Assembly (NCBI GenBank): GCA_021780905.1
Contig: JAJXXW010000028.1
Location: 1 to 64,000 of the forward strand
DNA: 64,000 nt
Source: a bacterium
GTDB taxonomy: Bacteria; Verrucomicrobiota; Verrucomicrobiia; Limisphaerales; UBA11358
Direction of reading: 5' to 3'
The position numbers were made by a program, and so were the translations under genes. Of the stretch, positions 53,867-64,000 are shown one piece after another. Under the pieces are notes generated by a model. The model did no database searches. It saw nothing but the letters and a program-made list of their open reading frames with translations, and was not told where the DNA came from. Positions within the stretch are counted from its first letter, which is position 1. Each line of letters begins with the position of its first letter.

Positions 53867-56290
53867 TCAAGATATGCCTTTATTCCCGCCCCACTGGTAG
53901 GTTTCACCCTTCTTGATTTCCACGGCCTTGGTCGCCGAGCCGTAACGCAGCACGGCGCGATTGCCATTTAGCGAGCGAATGGCCGCTTTCGTCAGTTTTC
54001 CATTTTGCCAGGCGATGTCCACCTCGAAGCCGCCGCGAGCGCGCAGGCCTTTGACGCTGCCGGTCGGCCACGCTTGCGGCAGCGCAGGCAGGAGCTGGAG
54101 TTCGCCGTTCTGGCTTTGCAGCAACATTTCCGTGATCCCGGAAGCGCCGCCGAAGTTACCGTCAATCTGGAACGGCGGGCAGGAGTCGAAGAGGTCGGGA
54201 TACGTGCAGCGCGGACTGATGAGGTCTTGCAAGATCCCGAACGCATGGTCGCCATCACGCAGTCGCGCCCAGAGGTTGATGCGCCAGGCCGTGCCCCAGC
54301 CGGTCGCCTGGTCGCCGCGAATCTCCAAGGATTTTTTTACGGCGGCGGCGAGTTCGGGCGTGGTGCGCAGGTCGATTTGTGCGCTGGGATAAAGTCCATA
54401 GAGATGTGACACGTGACGGTGATGCAACTCGTGTGAGTTAAGATCCAAATCCTGCAACCATTCCTGCAACTGGCCGGCGGAGCCAATCTGCAACGGCGCG
54501 AGCCGTGCGCGGGCGGCGGCAACCTGCGCGGCAAATTTTTGGTCCGTGCCAAAAATTTCCGAGGCGCGGATGCAGTTCGCGAACAAGTCGCGGAGAATTT
54601 CCAGATCCATTGTCGGGCCGGCGCAGATGCTGGTGCCTTTCGCCGCAGGGTTGCGGTTCTCCGGCGAGAGCGACGGACAGGTGACCAGATTCGCGGGGGC
54701 GGGCAGGTTCGGATCTGCAACCAGCGTGTCGAGGAAGAACTGCGCCGCGCCTTTCATGGCGGGATAAATCCGGCGCAAATAGCTTTCATCATCGGTGAAC
54801 AGGTAATGTTCCCACAAATTCTGGAGCAGCCATGCGCCGCCCAGCGGCCACATGCCGGAATTCGGCCCGTCAATCGGCGCGGTCGCGCGCCACAAATCCA
54901 GATTGTGATGCGCCACCCAGCCGTGCGCGCCATACATCACCTGCGCGGTGCGCTGGCCGGTCTCGGCCGCCTCCAAAACCATTTGCGTGAGCGGCTCGAC
55001 GCATTCGGAAAGGTTGTCCGGCTCGGCGGGCCAGTAATTCATCTCGGTGTTGATGTTGATGGTGTATTTGCTGTCCCACGGCGGCTTCATGGAATTGTTC
55101 CACAAGCCCTGCAACGTCGCTGGCTGGCTGCCGGGCCGCGAGCAGGAAATCAGCAGGTAGCGCGCAAACTGGAAATACAGCGCGGCCAGCTGCGGGTCGC
55201 GGCCGTCGGCAAAATGTTGAATGCGCTCGTCGGTCGGCAATTTCATTGCCTCCGACTCGCCGAGATTCAGTTCCACCCGGCGGAAAAGTCTTTGGTAATC
55301 GGCGCAGTGCGCCGCGCGCAAAGCGGCGAAGGTTTTTTTGCCGGCGGCGGCAAGCTGTTTTTTGACGATGGCTTCGGGATCGCCGCTGACGTCGTGATAA
55401 TTTCTAAAACTCGTCGCGGCGGCAAGGAACAGCGTGGCCTCGTCCGCATTGGCAACCCGGATGGAATCCGGACCGGTGAACAGTGTTCCGCCGTGCGCTT
55501 GGATGCCGATCCGCGCCTGAAATTTCAGCGCGCCCGGGATGCCGCGCGCCTCACTGTTGACGCCGCGCAAGACCAGTTGCGAGGGAAATTCGGATCCAGC
55601 CGGCAGTTTTCCAATCGCATTTGGCGTTCCGAACATTTCCGTCTTCATCACGGCTTTCTGCGGTGTCGTCATTCCGGCCGTGAACGAGATTTTTCCCGGC
55701 TGATCCGCCGTCAGCCGGATGACAATAACCTGATCCACCGCGCTGGAGAAAATTTCGCGTTTGAAATGCACGCCGTTCGCCGTGTAGCTGACCGTTGCGA
55801 CGGCGGTATCCAAATCCAAATCGCGGCGATAGTTTTCCATCGCGGGCGACGGCAAATCATGCAGCCGGTCATCTTCGTTCGTCGTGGTTCTGGGCAAATC
55901 CAGCCACAAATCGCCCAGCGTCTGATACGGCAACTGGCGGAGCGGCACGGCCATCATTTTATCGCTGATCAATTTGGCCGCCTCGTCATATTTGCCGGCG
56001 AACACCAGCCGGCGGACTTCCGGCAGCGCGGCGAACGCGTTGGTGTTGTTCGGGTCGTAAGGCCCGCCGGCCCAGAGTGTGCCTTCGTTCAGTTGCAGAT
56101 GTTCGCGCTCCACACCACCGAAAATCATCGCGCCCAGCCGGCCGTTGCCGATGGGCAGCGCCTCGGTCCAGGCCTTGGCCGGTTGTTGATACCACAGCGT
56201 CAGCGGCGACGCGGCGCTGCCGGCATGGCTGGATTGAAAAAGAGAAATCGCCGTGAGCGCGGCAAAAAAGCTGCGGGAGATGGCTGCCAT
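53867..56290 (-). CDS. GH95 alpha-L-fucosidase-like glycoside hydrolase
   Basis: 807 aa from the ATG at 56290, chosen because '[20 protein letters not shown]' is a signal peptide; the frame runs on to 56494. GH95 order: N-terminal '[19 protein letters not shown]', '[22 protein letters not shown]', the central (alpha/alpha)6 barrel ('[22 protein letters not shown]', '[21 protein letters not shown]'), and '[16 protein letters not shown]' with the catalytic-region Asp. Cleaves alpha-1,2-fucose (or galactose) by inversion. 47 bp downstream of the GH2 gene, so a two-gene operon. Confidence 0.9.
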   Translation of the reverse strand: MAAISRSFFAALTAISLFQSSHAGSAASPLTLWYQQPAKAWTEALPIGNGRLGAMIFGGVEREHLQLNEGTLWAGGPYDPNNTNAFAALPEVRRLVFAGKYDEAAKLISDKMMAVPLRQLPYQTLGDLWLDLPRTTTNEDDRLHDLPSPAMENYRRDLDLDTAVATVSYTANGVHFKREIFSSAVDQVIVIRLTADQPGKISFTAGMTTPQKAVMKTEMFGTPNAIGKLPAGSEFPSQLVLRGVNSEARGIPGALKFQARIGIQAHGGTLFTGPDSIRVANADEATLFLAAATSFRNYHDVSGDPEAIVKKQLAAAGKKTFAALRAAHCADYQRLFRRVELNLGESEAMKLPTDERIQHFADGRDPQLAALYFQFARYLLISCSRPGSQPATLQGLWNNSMKPPWDSKYTININTEMNYWPAEPDNLSECVEPLTQMVLEAAETGQRTAQVMYGAHGWVAHHNLDLWRATAPIDGPNSGMWPLGGAWLLQNLWEHYLFTDDESYLRRIYPAMKGAAQFFLDTLVADPNLPAPANLVTCPSLSPENRNPAAKGTSICAGPTMDLEILRDLFANCIRASEIFGTDQKFAAQVAAARARLAPLQIGSAGQLQEWLQDLDLNSHELHHRHVSHLYGLYPSAQIDLRTTPELAAAVKKSLEIRGDQATGWGTAWRINLWARLRDGDHAFGILQDLISPRCTYPDLFDSCPPFQIDGNFGGASGITEMLLQSQNGELQLLPALPQAWPTGSVKGLRARGGFEVDIAWQNGKLTKAAIRSLNGNRAVLRYGSATKAVEIKKGETYQWGGNKGIS

Positions 56291-56337
56291 CAAAACATTT
56301 TCGCCGGCCCCGCCCCGCAAACAAGCGCAAAATGGAA

Positions 56338-59268
56338 TCACGGCACGCTCGGGCGGGACGTGCAGGGCTGCGAGGCGATCGTCGCCGTCGCGGCGGTCAG
56401 ACCGTCCGCACTCGCGTTCAGTTTGATTTCGCCGGCATCCTTGGTGGATTGCACGATGATTTGCGCCAGGCCGTTGAACAAGCTGCGCGAACACAGCGGC
56501 GCAACCGGCCGGCCGATAATTTCCACGTTCACGTCCGGACTCAGGCCGCCATCACCCTCGTCATTTTTCACCCCCACCGCGATAACATTGTCGCCGGCAT
56601 GCAGCGTCTGTTTGAGGTCAAATACCGGCGCGGCTTGCCAGTTGTGCGATTCGCCGATCCGCTCGTTGTTCACGAAGACCCAGCCGTGATCGTCAATCGA
56701 GCCAAACCGGATTTGCGCGCCGGGGTTGTTCAGGTCTTGCGCCGTCAACGGGAGATGCGCGCGGAAAACAGCCGTCTCGCCTGGCTGCAAAACCATGCCG
56801 CGCTTGGTGTCGCCTTGGGATTTGATGGTGTTCCACGCCGAGTCGTCGAACTCCGGCGCGTATTCCGGCGCCAACGCGCCCTTCGCGGGCAGCTTGGCGA
56901 GTTGCCAGCGCCAGGCGTTCACCGGCAACGTTTTCTCCGCCGGCAGCGCGACGAACGTGTCCGGTTCGTGGCAGCTTGGGTCGCCGTTGCCGACGCCGAT
57001 AATTTTCCCCGCGCCTCCGATGACAAAATTGATTTTATTCTGCGCCACCGGCACCACACGGCCCTGCGCGTCCCGCACGGCCACGGTGAATATGCTGACG
57101 TCCGTGCCGTCGGCGTTGATTGTCTTACGGTCTGGCGTGAGCTGGATTTGTGTCGCCGAGCCGGTCGTCTCGACTTGCGTCTCGGCGATGACATTGCCGG
57201 CGGCGTCAAACCCTTTCGCGCTCAACGTGCCCGGCGCGTAGGTCACTTTCCACGTCAGCTTGGAATTCGGCTTCATGTCCTGTTTGCCAAGCGATGCGCC
57301 GTTCAGAAAGAGTTCCACGGATTTGCAGTTGCTCAACGCGTCCACGCGGATTTCCTGGCCTTCCTTGCCGGGCCAGTTCCAGTGCGGCAGCAGATGCAAA
57401 ACAATGTTGGTCGTCCACCAGGATTGGTAGTAATAAAAATTGTCCTTGGGGAAACCGCACATGTCGAGCACGCCGAAATGCGAGCTGATGCACGGCCACG
57501 AATACGGCGTCGGCTCGCCGCGATAATCAAAGCCCGTCCAGATAAACCCGCCGCTCAACCACGGGCGGTCCGCGAAAAACTTCCACCAGCGCTCCGCCGT
57601 CTGCGTGCCGCGATCATCATAGGCGCGGACGTAGCCGCGCTGGGCGTCATCCTGGTAAATGCCGCGGGTGCAAACGGTGCTGGCCTGTTCCGTGCCGACG
57701 TTTGGCTGGTCGGGATGCTGGGCGTGATACTTATCCATGTCCGGGCCGGGATAATAATTCCAGCCGCGCACCTCGATGACGGAGTTGACGCCCTTGAAAA
57801 CATCGCCTTCCGGCGCAGCATAAGTTACCGGCCGCGTCGGGTCGAGCTGCTTGGCCAGGTTTTGCATGGAGCACGCGACGTTGGCGGCCTGCGGCGTGTC
57901 TTGCACGGTAAACTCCTCGTTGCCGATGCTCCAGAGGGCGACGCTCGGATGATTGCGGTCGCGGCGGATCTGGTCGTCCCACTTTTTAAGATTTTCCGAA
58001 TCGCTGCCGAGCAAGCGGCTCTCGTCCATGACGATCATGCCGAGTCGGTCACAGGCGTCGAGCAATTCCGGCGTGGGCGGATTGTGCGAGGTGCGGATGG
58101 CGTTGCAGCCAAATTCCTTCAACTTTTTCACGCGGAAATCCTGCAACGCATCTGGCAGCGCCGCGCCGACACCGGCCATGTCCTGATGATTGCACGTGCC
58201 GTAAAGTTCGTAAGGCTGGCCGTTCAGAAGAAAGCCTTTGTCCTTGTCAAAAGCGAACGTGCGGATGCCGAACTCGGTTTCAACGCGGTCAACGACACTG
58301 TTGCTGATAATAACTGTCGTGATGAGCTTGTAGAGTTTTGGTGTTTCGGGAGACCAAAGTTCAGGAACAGGAACTTCAAGGAAATCCCTCACCATATGGC
58401 CGCCAAATTTATCTCGTCGGGTATACGTCTCAATCCAAGATTGAAGACTTTCATATTTATCTTTTTTTTCAAAAATAATTTCACCTTTTGGACCAAGGAT
58501 TTTTTGCGCCAGAAGAACCAGAACATCGTTTGTCAAATAATTCAACAAGTTAATATCTGTTTGTATTAACGCAGTGCTTTGTTCCTTAGTGGTTGTCGAA
58601 CCAACGACTCCATGATCGAAATAGGAGCTTACAAACACCCCGTCCGGCGCGATGGCTACCGGCGCGGTTTTGTCCAGCCAGACATGGCGGTAGATGCCCG
58701 CGCCCTCGTAAAACCAGCCCTCGAACTTGCTTGCGTCCACGCGCACGGCAATCACGTTCTGGCCGCCGAACTTCACCACGTCCGTAATGTCTTCGCGAAA
58801 TGGATAGTAGCCGCCCTCATGCCGCTTCACGAGCCAGCCGTTCACCCACACCGTCGCGTCGTGCATCACGCCGTCGAACGTCAGCCAGATGCGCCGGCCG
58901 GCATCCTCCGCCGGTAAATCAAACTTCCGACGATACCAACCGAGACTATTCGTCGGAAAGCCCGGCCCGACCGGCTTAAAGCCGTGGTTCCGGTCGGCGC
59001 TGGCGTCAAACGGCAGTTCAACCGCCCAGTCGTGCGGCAGGTCGAGGGTGCGCCAGGCGGTGTCGTTGAAATTTTCCGCCGCCGGCCCGCCGCTCTTGCC
59101 GGCTTTTTCGAGATTCAGCGCATTCGGCCAGTCGTCACCGAGGTGAAATTTCCAGTTCGCGTCGAGCGAAAGATGTTCGCGGGGCGAAGCGGCGGCGGCG
59201 GCGCGCAGGCTGGGATGAAAGGCGGCGACGGACCACACAAGCCAGCCAAGGACGCAGGCGGATTTCAT
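56338..59268 (-). CDS. GH2 beta-galactosidase-like glycoside hydrolase
   Basis: 976 aa from the ATG at 59268, where '[20 protein letters not shown]' is a signal peptide. Sugar-binding N-domain ('[13 protein letters not shown]', '[18 protein letters not shown]'), Ig-like domain, TIM barrel with 'CNHQDMAG', acid/base Glu in 'LWSIGNEEF' and '[15 protein letters not shown]' near the nucleophile. DUF4982-like and C-terminal jelly-roll modules follow. Probably an exo-beta-galactosidase working with the GH95 fucosidase on fucosylated galactosides. An AT-rich patch lies inside the Ig-like part (58290-58640). Confidence 0.88.
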   Translation of the reverse strand: MKSACVLGWLVWSVAAFHPSLRAAAAASPREHLSLDANWKFHLGDDWPNALNLEKAGKSGGPAAENFNDTAWRTLDLPHDWAVELPFDASADRNHGFKPVGPGFPTNSLGWYRRKFDLPAEDAGRRIWLTFDGVMHDATVWVNGWLVKRHEGGYYPFREDITDVVKFGGQNVIAVRVDASKFEGWFYEGAGIYRHVWLDKTAPVAIAPDGVFVSSYFDHGVVGSTTTKEQSTALIQTDINLLNYLTNDVLVLLAQKILGPKGEIIFEKKDKYESLQSWIETYTRRDKFGGHMVRDFLEVPVPELWSPETPKLYKLITTVIISNSVVDRVETEFGIRTFAFDKDKGFLLNGQPYELYGTCNHQDMAGVGAALPDALQDFRVKKLKEFGCNAIRTSHNPPTPELLDACDRLGMIVMDESRLLGSDSENLKKWDDQIRRDRNHPSVALWSIGNEEFTVQDTPQAANVACSMQNLAKQLDPTRPVTYAAPEGDVFKGVNSVIEVRGWNYYPGPDMDKYHAQHPDQPNVGTEQASTVCTRGIYQDDAQRGYVRAYDDRGTQTAERWWKFFADRPWLSGGFIWTGFDYRGEPTPYSWPCISSHFGVLDMCGFPKDNFYYYQSWWTTNIVLHLLPHWNWPGKEGQEIRVDALSNCKSVELFLNGASLGKQDMKPNSKLTWKVTYAPGTLSAKGFDAAGNVIAETQVETTGSATQIQLTPDRKTINADGTDVSIFTVAVRDAQGRVVPVAQNKINFVIGGAGKIIGVGNGDPSCHEPDTFVALPAEKTLPVNAWRWQLAKLPAKGALAPEYAPEFDDSAWNTIKSQGDTKRGMVLQPGETAVFRAHLPLTAQDLNNPGAQIRFGSIDDHGWVFVNNERIGESHNWQAAPVFDLKQTLHAGDNVIAVGVKNDEGDGGLSPDVNVEIIGRPVAPLCSRSLFNGLAQIIVQSTKDAGEIKLNASADGLTAATATIASQPCTSRPSVP
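58290..58640. other. AT-rich mosaic patch inside the GH2 gene
   Basis: In 58441-58500 only 15 of 60 bases are G or C, and in 58501-58560 about 20 of 60, while flanking parts of the same gene are around 60% GC. The reading frame stays open and encodes a Lys/Asn/Ile-rich stretch ('[19 protein letters not shown]') in the Ig-like domain. Confidence 0.8.
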
Positions 59269-59367
59269 GCGGACAATTTGGGCACCCGTGCGGCGCGTGG
59301 CAATTTTATTCCCCAATCTTTCAGCGCGGCGGCAGGCTGCCGGCAGAGTGGCCGGATGAAATGGCCG

Positions 59368-60939
59368 CTATTTCCAATAGTTCCAGTTCGCGTCGGGGAA
59401 AAGATTGTCGCGCGCCTCGATTTCGCGGAGCCATTTCGCGTCCACCTTCGTCCGCGTGAGCTGCTCGTGCAGCGCAATGAACCGGAGCAGATGATCCTTC
59501 ACGCGGCGGCGCGCGTAGTCGGGACTGGTGCCGGCGCGCAGGATGAACGGCCAGTCGCTCGCCTGCGCGAGCAGGAGTTCGCGCGCGGCCTGCTTGAGCG
59601 CGCGCGCCTTGAGGCCGGTGGCGGCGGGAAACTTGTTCGCCAGCTCGGTCATCCGCTCCTGCGCGATTTGCAGATGCGGATAAATCCACTCGTTGGTCTC
59701 GTTGAGCCACACGCGCCAGTAGCCTTCCTCGCCCCAGCTCGACGCGCCGGGCGTGGCGACCTGGTTGGTCGGATGGCGCTGCAAGTATTCGCCGGGGGTG
59801 ATGAGGGAAATGTCCTTCTGCTCGTGGCACAGTTTCCGCGCGAGAAAATCCAAGAACTCCGGCCCTTCATACCACCAGTGCCCGAACAGCTCCGCGTCAT
59901 ACGGCGCGACGATGATGGGCGGCCGGTCGAGCAGCGGCGCAATCTGTTTCGCCTGCGCCACCCGTTCGTCAAGAAAATGCCGCGCGTGTTCGCTGGCCGC
60001 CGCAAGCGCGTGGTCGCGCTCATAGACCTGCTTCTCGCCGGTGCCGGTGATGCGGTAGTATTTGATGCCGGTGAAGCCGCGATTGTCCGGCGACGGCAGA
60101 TGCGGCTTCACATAATCAAAATCGAGATCGAAGCCGATGTCGCGGTAGAAGTCGCGGTAGCGCGGGTCGCCGGGATAACCCTCGTGCTGGCTCCAGACCT
60201 GCCGCGAGGAATCGTAGTCGCGCCCGAACGCGGCGACGCCATTCGGCGTGAAGATGGGCGCGAACGTGCCGAAGCGCGGACGCGGCTTGGCGTGCAAAAT
60301 GCCGTGCGTGTCGAGGATGAACCAGCGGATGTTCGCCTCCTGCAAAAACTTTTCGACGCCCTCGGCGTAGGCGCATTCCGGCAGCCAGATGCCGCGCGGT
60401 TCGCGTCCGAAACAACTTTGGTAGTGGTCGCGCGCGGTGAGGATTTGCCCGCGAATGCTCGGCGCATGAGCGGACATGAGCGGCAATAATCCGTGCGTCG
60501 CGGCGGTGGTGATAATTTCAAGCTGACCCTCGTCCTGAAACTGGCGGAAGGCGGAAATCAGATTTCCATCGTAATGACGCCATGTTTCGCGCGCCTGGCA
60601 GAATTTATGGTGATACATCCACGCGAGGTCGCGATAGGCGCGATCCCAGTGTGTGCGATGAATTTCCTTTTCCGCCAAATCAATCAAGCCGTCGAGATGT
60701 TTGGCGTAGCGGTCGCGCAGCAGCGGGTCGAGCAGCATCGCGCACAGCGTGGGCGAAAGCGAGAGCGTGAAACGCGCGGGCGATTGGTCGCGCCGCCAGC
60801 TTTGAATGACCTGAATGAGCGGCAGGTAGGTTTCGGTGACGGCCTCGAACAGCCAGCTTTCTTCCAGAAATTTTTGATGTTCCGGGTGCCGCACAAACGG
60901 CAGGTGTGCGTGGAGGACGATGGAAAGGTAGCCGGACAT
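59368..60939 (-). CDS. GH57-family 1,4-alpha-glucan branching-type enzyme
   Basis: A 523-aa protein. GH57 motifs in order: 'LSIVLHAHLPFVRHPEH', 'TAATHGLLPLMSAH', nucleophile Glu in 'GIWLPECAYAEG', acid/base Asp in 'APYDAELFGHWWYEG' and the C-terminal DUF1957 helical domain ('LKARALKQAARELLLAQASDW'). Family members with this domain are glycogen branching enzymes (alpha-1,6 transfer), cytoplasmic. No signal peptide, in keeping with that. Stands alone between the GH2 gene and an IS5 remnant. Confidence 0.9.
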   Translation of the reverse strand: MSGYLSIVLHAHLPFVRHPEHQKFLEESWLFEAVTETYLPLIQVIQSWRRDQSPARFTLSLSPTLCAMLLDPLLRDRYAKHLDGLIDLAEKEIHRTHWDRAYRDLAWMYHHKFCQARETWRHYDGNLISAFRQFQDEGQLEIITTAATHGLLPLMSAHAPSIRGQILTARDHYQSCFGREPRGIWLPECAYAEGVEKFLQEANIRWFILDTHGILHAKPRPRFGTFAPIFTPNGVAAFGRDYDSSRQVWSQHEGYPGDPRYRDFYRDIGFDLDFDYVKPHLPSPDNRGFTGIKYYRITGTGEKQVYERDHALAAASEHARHFLDERVAQAKQIAPLLDRPPIIVAPYDAELFGHWWYEGPEFLDFLARKLCHEQKDISLITPGEYLQRHPTNQVATPGASSWGEEGYWRVWLNETNEWIYPHLQIAQERMTELANKFPAATGLKARALKQAARELLLAQASDWPFILRAGTSPDYARRRVKDHLLRFIALHEQLTRTKVDAKWLREIEARDNLFPDANWNYWK

Positions 60940-61099
60940 ATCCCTATAAGACCGTCAGAATACTCGTTTTTGGGGAAAGTCGTGTAGATCGGGGTGGTGT
61001 GCTGGATAACGAGTGAACGAAAAGTGAAGAATGAATTGACATACGCTTGCGAATCCGGCGGCTCATTTTAAGCGCCGGTTCAGTTGGGGCGCGAAAATC

Positions 61100-61422
61100 G
61101 CCATCTGCGAAACCAGCCTCACGGATGCCCAATGGGCATGCCTCCAACCGATGCTTCCCAAACCCGCCGAACGCGGCCGTCCGCCCACTGACTTTCCCCC
61201 GTGGGTCAAAGGTCTCCGTCCCAAACTGGCGGTCGGGGTCACTCAACGCTCGGGCACGACCACGGGCTTCAAAGTCTTGGCGTGCCGCTGGGGGGGAGGG
61301 CGCACCTCCGGCTGGTTGATGCCCCAGCGCCGACTCGTGCGCGATTACGAAACCACCGAGCCCGGCGCCGTGGCGTGGACCTATATCGCGATGCTCCGCA
61401 TTCAACGCCGCCGACCGGCTTG
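61100..61422 (+). pseudogene. IS5-family transposase remnant with internal deletion
   Basis: The frame begins 'TSLTDAQWACLQPMLPKPAE' and 'RGRPPTDF', the DNA-binding start of IS5-group transposases. It jumps to 'GFKVLACRWGGGRTSGWLMP' and 'RRLVRDYETTEPGAVAWTYI', the C-terminal end. The whole catalytic middle is gone and the two ends are joined in frame. Non-functional. I could not see matching terminal inverted repeats. Confidence 0.75.
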
Positions 61423-61479
61423 ATTCCTCAGCTTTCATGATATTTCAGACGCACTCTCAAACTCCAGGGCCTTCACGCC

Positions 61480-64000
61480 TCAAGACACCAACTTCTCGGA
61501 CGAACCATCTTCCGCGAACAAATACTCCAAATCCATCGCCGTGAGGCTGCGGGCGAAACCTTCCTCGCCGAGCACGTCGGCGATCGTCTTGGCCTTGGCC
61601 TGCTGGAGTTCCCAGATTTTTTCCTCCACCGTGCCGGGCGCGATGAGCCGGTAGGCGTTCACGGTCTGCGTTTGGCCGATGCGGTGCGAGCGGTCAATCG
61701 CCTGCGCCTCCACGGCGGGATTCCACCACGGATCGTAGAGCACCACATAGCTGGCATTAGTCAAATTCAATCCGGTTCCCGCCGCGCGCAAACTCAACAG
61801 GAATACGCCCGCGCCGTTGTCGGCTTGAAAAGCATTGACGACCGACTGCCGGTCCTTCGTCTGACCGGTGAGCATGTGGGTCGGAATATTTCGCGCCTGA
61901 CATTCCTTTTCGAGAATCTGCAGCATCTGTACGAACTGCGAAAACACCAAAACCTTTTGTCCGTCGGCCACCAGCGGGTCGAGCAGTTCAAACAGCGTGT
62001 CGGTCTTGCCGCTGGCGGTGTCATTGCCAACGAGCGACGGATGACAGCATACCTGCCGCAACCGCGTGAGCGCGGCGAGCACGTGCATTTTGCTTTTGTT
62101 GAGGCCCTGTTCGGCGACGGCGGTCTGGATCTGTTCGCGGCTGCGGCGCAGTTCGGCGAGATACAATTTCCGCTGCTCGTCGCCGAGCGGACAATCGCGG
62201 CGTTCCTCGATGCGGTCGGGCAGATCCTTCGCGACGTGTTTTTTCAGCCGGCGCAGCAGCAGCGGCCGGAGCTTGGCGGAAAGCCGTTTGCGGGCGATGC
62301 GCTGTTCGCTTTCAGCGTTTTCGCCGCGCGGCTCGTAGGCTTCCAAAAATTGCTCCTGATTGCCGAGGTAGCCGGGCTGGATGAAATCCACGATGCTCCA
62401 CAAATCCAGCAGCCGGTTTTCCAGCGGCGTGCCGGTGAGCGCGATTTTGTGCTCGCACTTCAACTGCTTCACCGACTGCGTGACCTGCGCACCGGGATTC
62501 TTGATGAACTGCGCTTCGTCCAAGATGACCGCCCGGAATGCGAATTTGTGAAACTCCTCCAGATCGCGCCGCAACAGCGCGTAGTTGGTGACGATAAGGT
62601 CGTGCTCCGGAATCTGCCGGCGCAAATTGTGCCGGGCGGCGCCGCTTTCGAGCACGAGCACCTCCATGTCCGGCGTGAATTTCTCCGCCTCGCGCCGCCA
62701 GTTGTGCAGCACCGACGCGGGACAAATCACCAGCGACGGCTTGGGATTTTTTTTGTTCTGCTCCTTGAGCCACGCCAGCCACGTCAAGGTCTGGAGCGTT
62801 TTGCCGAGGCCCATGTCGTCGGCCAGAATGCCGCCGAGTTTCACCCGCACCAGATGCGCGAGGAAATCAAAGCCGTCTTTCTGATAGGGCCGCAGTTCGG
62901 CGTTGAGTGATTTTGGCAATTCGGCGGACGGCACACCCTTGAAATCCTTGACCCGCTCGCGCAGCGCCAGCGCTTCCGGCGAATCCACAAAGCGCCCCAG
63001 TTCTTCCTCGTCCAGATGCGCGACGTGTTCAAGACCAACTTTTTGCGGCACGGCAATGAGACCCTCCACGCCCATGTCGGCCATCACCTCGTGCGCGCCC
63101 TGCACGGCGGCGGTGTCGAGTTCCACCCAGCCGGAGTTCGGCAGCTTGACAAAGCGACCGGTCGCGGCCGCGAGCCGTTCGAGGTCGGCTTTGGAAAGTT
63201 TCATGCCTTCCGCCTCCCACTCGGCGGAGACGGCGAGCCAGTCAATGCCGCTGCCCTTGACGACGAGGCGCGGCGTGAGCCGGTGCGGCGTGAGGAACAA
63301 CCGGTGAAACGCCGCGTTGCCGAGAAATTCAGCCGCCGCCGGCCGCGTGGCCCACGCCTCGGCGAGCGCGCCGAGGAAATTTTCATTCGCCTCGCCGATC
63401 CACAGGCCCGGTTCCTGCATGAACCAGTCGAGCTTGCGCAGCCATTGCACGGTGGGTTCGAGGCGCGGATCGTCAAGAATCTCCGGCTTCTCGCCGCGTG
63501 GCGACGACGCCCTCGTCGCAAATTGGGCCGGCGACGAGACGTCGCCGCCACGAATCCATTCGTGGCCGTTCCAGAACCAGGTGCTCTGGTCGCGCGCGCT
63601 CTTTGCCAGCAAGCGCAGGCGAACCGTGTCGTCGAGTAATTCAAAGACAAACTGCGGCGCGGCCGGATGCGCGACGCACAACTGTTCCCAGTCCACGCCG
63701 TGATTCGCCTGCGACTTGCGCAGGTGCAGCAGCAGCCGGTGGCCCAACTTGCGCACCGGCACGGATGGTTTCTGCGCGAGATATTTCAGCACGCCGGCGG
63801 GCGGGGCGTTGCGCAGCAGGAAAAATTCATTGCCCACGAGAGCCACGGGCGACTGGCGGTTGAAAAACTTCGCGTCCGCAACGGAATGATGGCTGCCGTC
63901 CGGCAGCAAAATGCGGTGGGTGAAGGACAGCTCCTTGTCGCCATTCTCCAGATGCGGTGTCAGCGCGATGATGTGGCCGTGGAAAAAAATGGGCCGGCCG
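61480..64000 (-). CDS. SNF2/HepA-family helicase, 5' end beyond the window
   Basis: At least 839 codons in the window. The frame is open to the last base ('FFHGHIIALTPHLENGDKEL'), so the N-terminus is missing. N-terminal region ~450 residues of SNF2_N-associated type, then Walker A 'ADDMGLGKTLQTLTWLAWL', DEAQ box 'VILDEAQFIKNP', 'ALTGTPLENRLLDLWSI', and the C-terminal helicase part with 'VLVFSQFVQMLQIL' and motif VI 'DRSHRIGQTQTVNAYRLI'. An ATP-dependent DNA translocase, possibly acting on RNA polymerase or bound proteins. A palindromic insert lies at 63497-63552. Confidence 0.88.
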   Translation of the reverse strand, partial: GRPIFFHGHIIALTPHLENGDKELSFTHRILLPDGSHHSVADAKFFNRQSPVALVGNEFFLLRNAPPAGVLKYLAQKPSVPVRKLGHRLLLHLRKSQANHGVDWEQLCVAHPAAPQFVFELLDDTVRLRLLAKSARDQSTWFWNGHEWIRGGDVSSPAQFATRASSPRGEKPEILDDPRLEPTVQWLRKLDWFMQEPGLWIGEANENFLGALAEAWATRPAAAEFLGNAAFHRLFLTPHRLTPRLVVKGSGIDWLAVSAEWEAEGMKLSKADLERLAAATGRFVKLPNSGWVELDTAAVQGAHEVMADMGVEGLIAVPQKVGLEHVAHLDEEELGRFVDSPEALALRERVKDFKGVPSAELPKSLNAELRPYQKDGFDFLAHLVRVKLGGILADDMGLGKTLQTLTWLAWLKEQNKKNPKPSLVICPASVLHNWRREAEKFTPDMEVLVLESGAARHNLRRQIPEHDLIVTNYALLRRDLEEFHKFAFRAVILDEAQFIKNPGAQVTQSVKQLKCEHKIALTGTPLENRLLDLWSIVDFIQPGYLGNQEQFLEAYEPRGENAESEQRIARKRLSAKLRPLLLRRLKKHVAKDLPDRIEERRDCPLGDEQRKLYLAELRRSREQIQTAVAEQGLNKSKMHVLAALTRLRQVCCHPSLVGNDTASGKTDTLFELLDPLVADGQKVLVFSQFVQMLQILEKECQARNIPTHMLTGQTKDRQSVVNAFQADNGAGVFLLSLRAAGTGLNLTNASYVVLYDPWWNPAVEAQAIDRSHRIGQTQTVNAYRLIAPGTVEEKIWELQQAKAKTIADVLGEEGFARSLTAMDLEYLFAEDGSSEKLVS
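63497..63552. repeat. REP-like palindrome inside the SNF2 gene
   Basis: Arms 63497-63519 and 63531-63552 are inverted copies with about 20 matching positions, around an 11-nt loop (AAATTGGGCCG). The core is GCGACGAG/CTCGTCGC. It is read through in frame, encoding an Ala/Ser/Thr/Arg-rich stretch ('SSPAQFATRASSPRGEKP') unlike the surrounding protein. Confidence 0.75.

Noticed and set aside
54539..58569. Two very long plus-strand frames (716 and 745 codons)
   Set aside because: They are antisense shadows of the GH95 and GH2 genes, produced by high GC and codon bias. They show no domain motif and are rich in Arg/Ala/His.

Overview
The window looks like a chromosomal stretch of a Gram-negative, GC-rich bacterium, most likely a member of the Verrucomicrobiota (Pedosphaera/Limisphaera-like). 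This is inferred from protein style: an EF-P loop reading PGNLRAF, large secreted glycoside hydrolases, multi-PAS kinases, a short FN3 exported protein ending in YRLKQL, and outer-membrane lipid export genes. No 16S rRNA or other decisive marker is present.

Layout. (1) 1-6344 is an integrated element of lower GC abutting the 3' end of a tRNA-Arg. It holds a primase-polymerase with 13-bp iteron-like repeats inside the gene, a helicase-type ATPase, a TOPRIM/DUF3854-like protein, an unknown protein and a catalytically truncated tyrosine integrase. (2) 6421-7560 is a graveyard holding a fused DNA-methyltransferase/ISL3 transposase remnant. (3) 7561-22603 is core-like: korAB (2-oxoacid:ferredoxin oxidoreductase), an exported FN3 protein, a NarL-type regulator beside a multi-PAS kinase, an SDR, class II fructose-bisphosphate aldolase, a DegT aminotransferase, PTS enzyme I, EF-P and signal peptidase I. 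(4) 22861-23829 holds nested IS110/IS1380 remnants. (5) 24193-31199 is a signalling block: a CBM48 protein, two REC proteins, and a divergent histidine kinase/NtrC pair followed by a P-type (proton-type) ATPase with a possible sigma-54 promoter. (6) 31200-33876 is decayed DNA around one GH128 enzyme.

(7) 33877-50819 is the most interesting region: an aryl-polyene/flexirubin-like biosynthetic locus. One tightly coupled operon carries a halogenase-like FAD enzyme, a lipoprotein, an RND/MMPL exporter fused to an LpxL-type acyltransferase, a LolA-like carrier and a FabZ-like dehydratase. A second operon carries a HydE/BioB-like radical SAM enzyme, ketosynthase, chain-length-factor-like partner, ketoreductase and ACP. 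Between them lie an AMP-ligase, an SAM methyltransferase, a GT2 glycosyltransferase and unknown proteins on alternating, overlapping strands. No aromatic ammonia-lyase is seen, and a radical SAM enzyme sits at the head of the KS operon instead.

(8) 51814-64000 holds tRNA-Lys, nadB (L-aspartate oxidase), a GH95 alpha-fucosidase and GH2 beta-galactosidase pair (likely cooperating on fucosylated glycans), a GH57 branching-type enzyme, an IS5 remnant and a SNF2-family helicase running off the window end.
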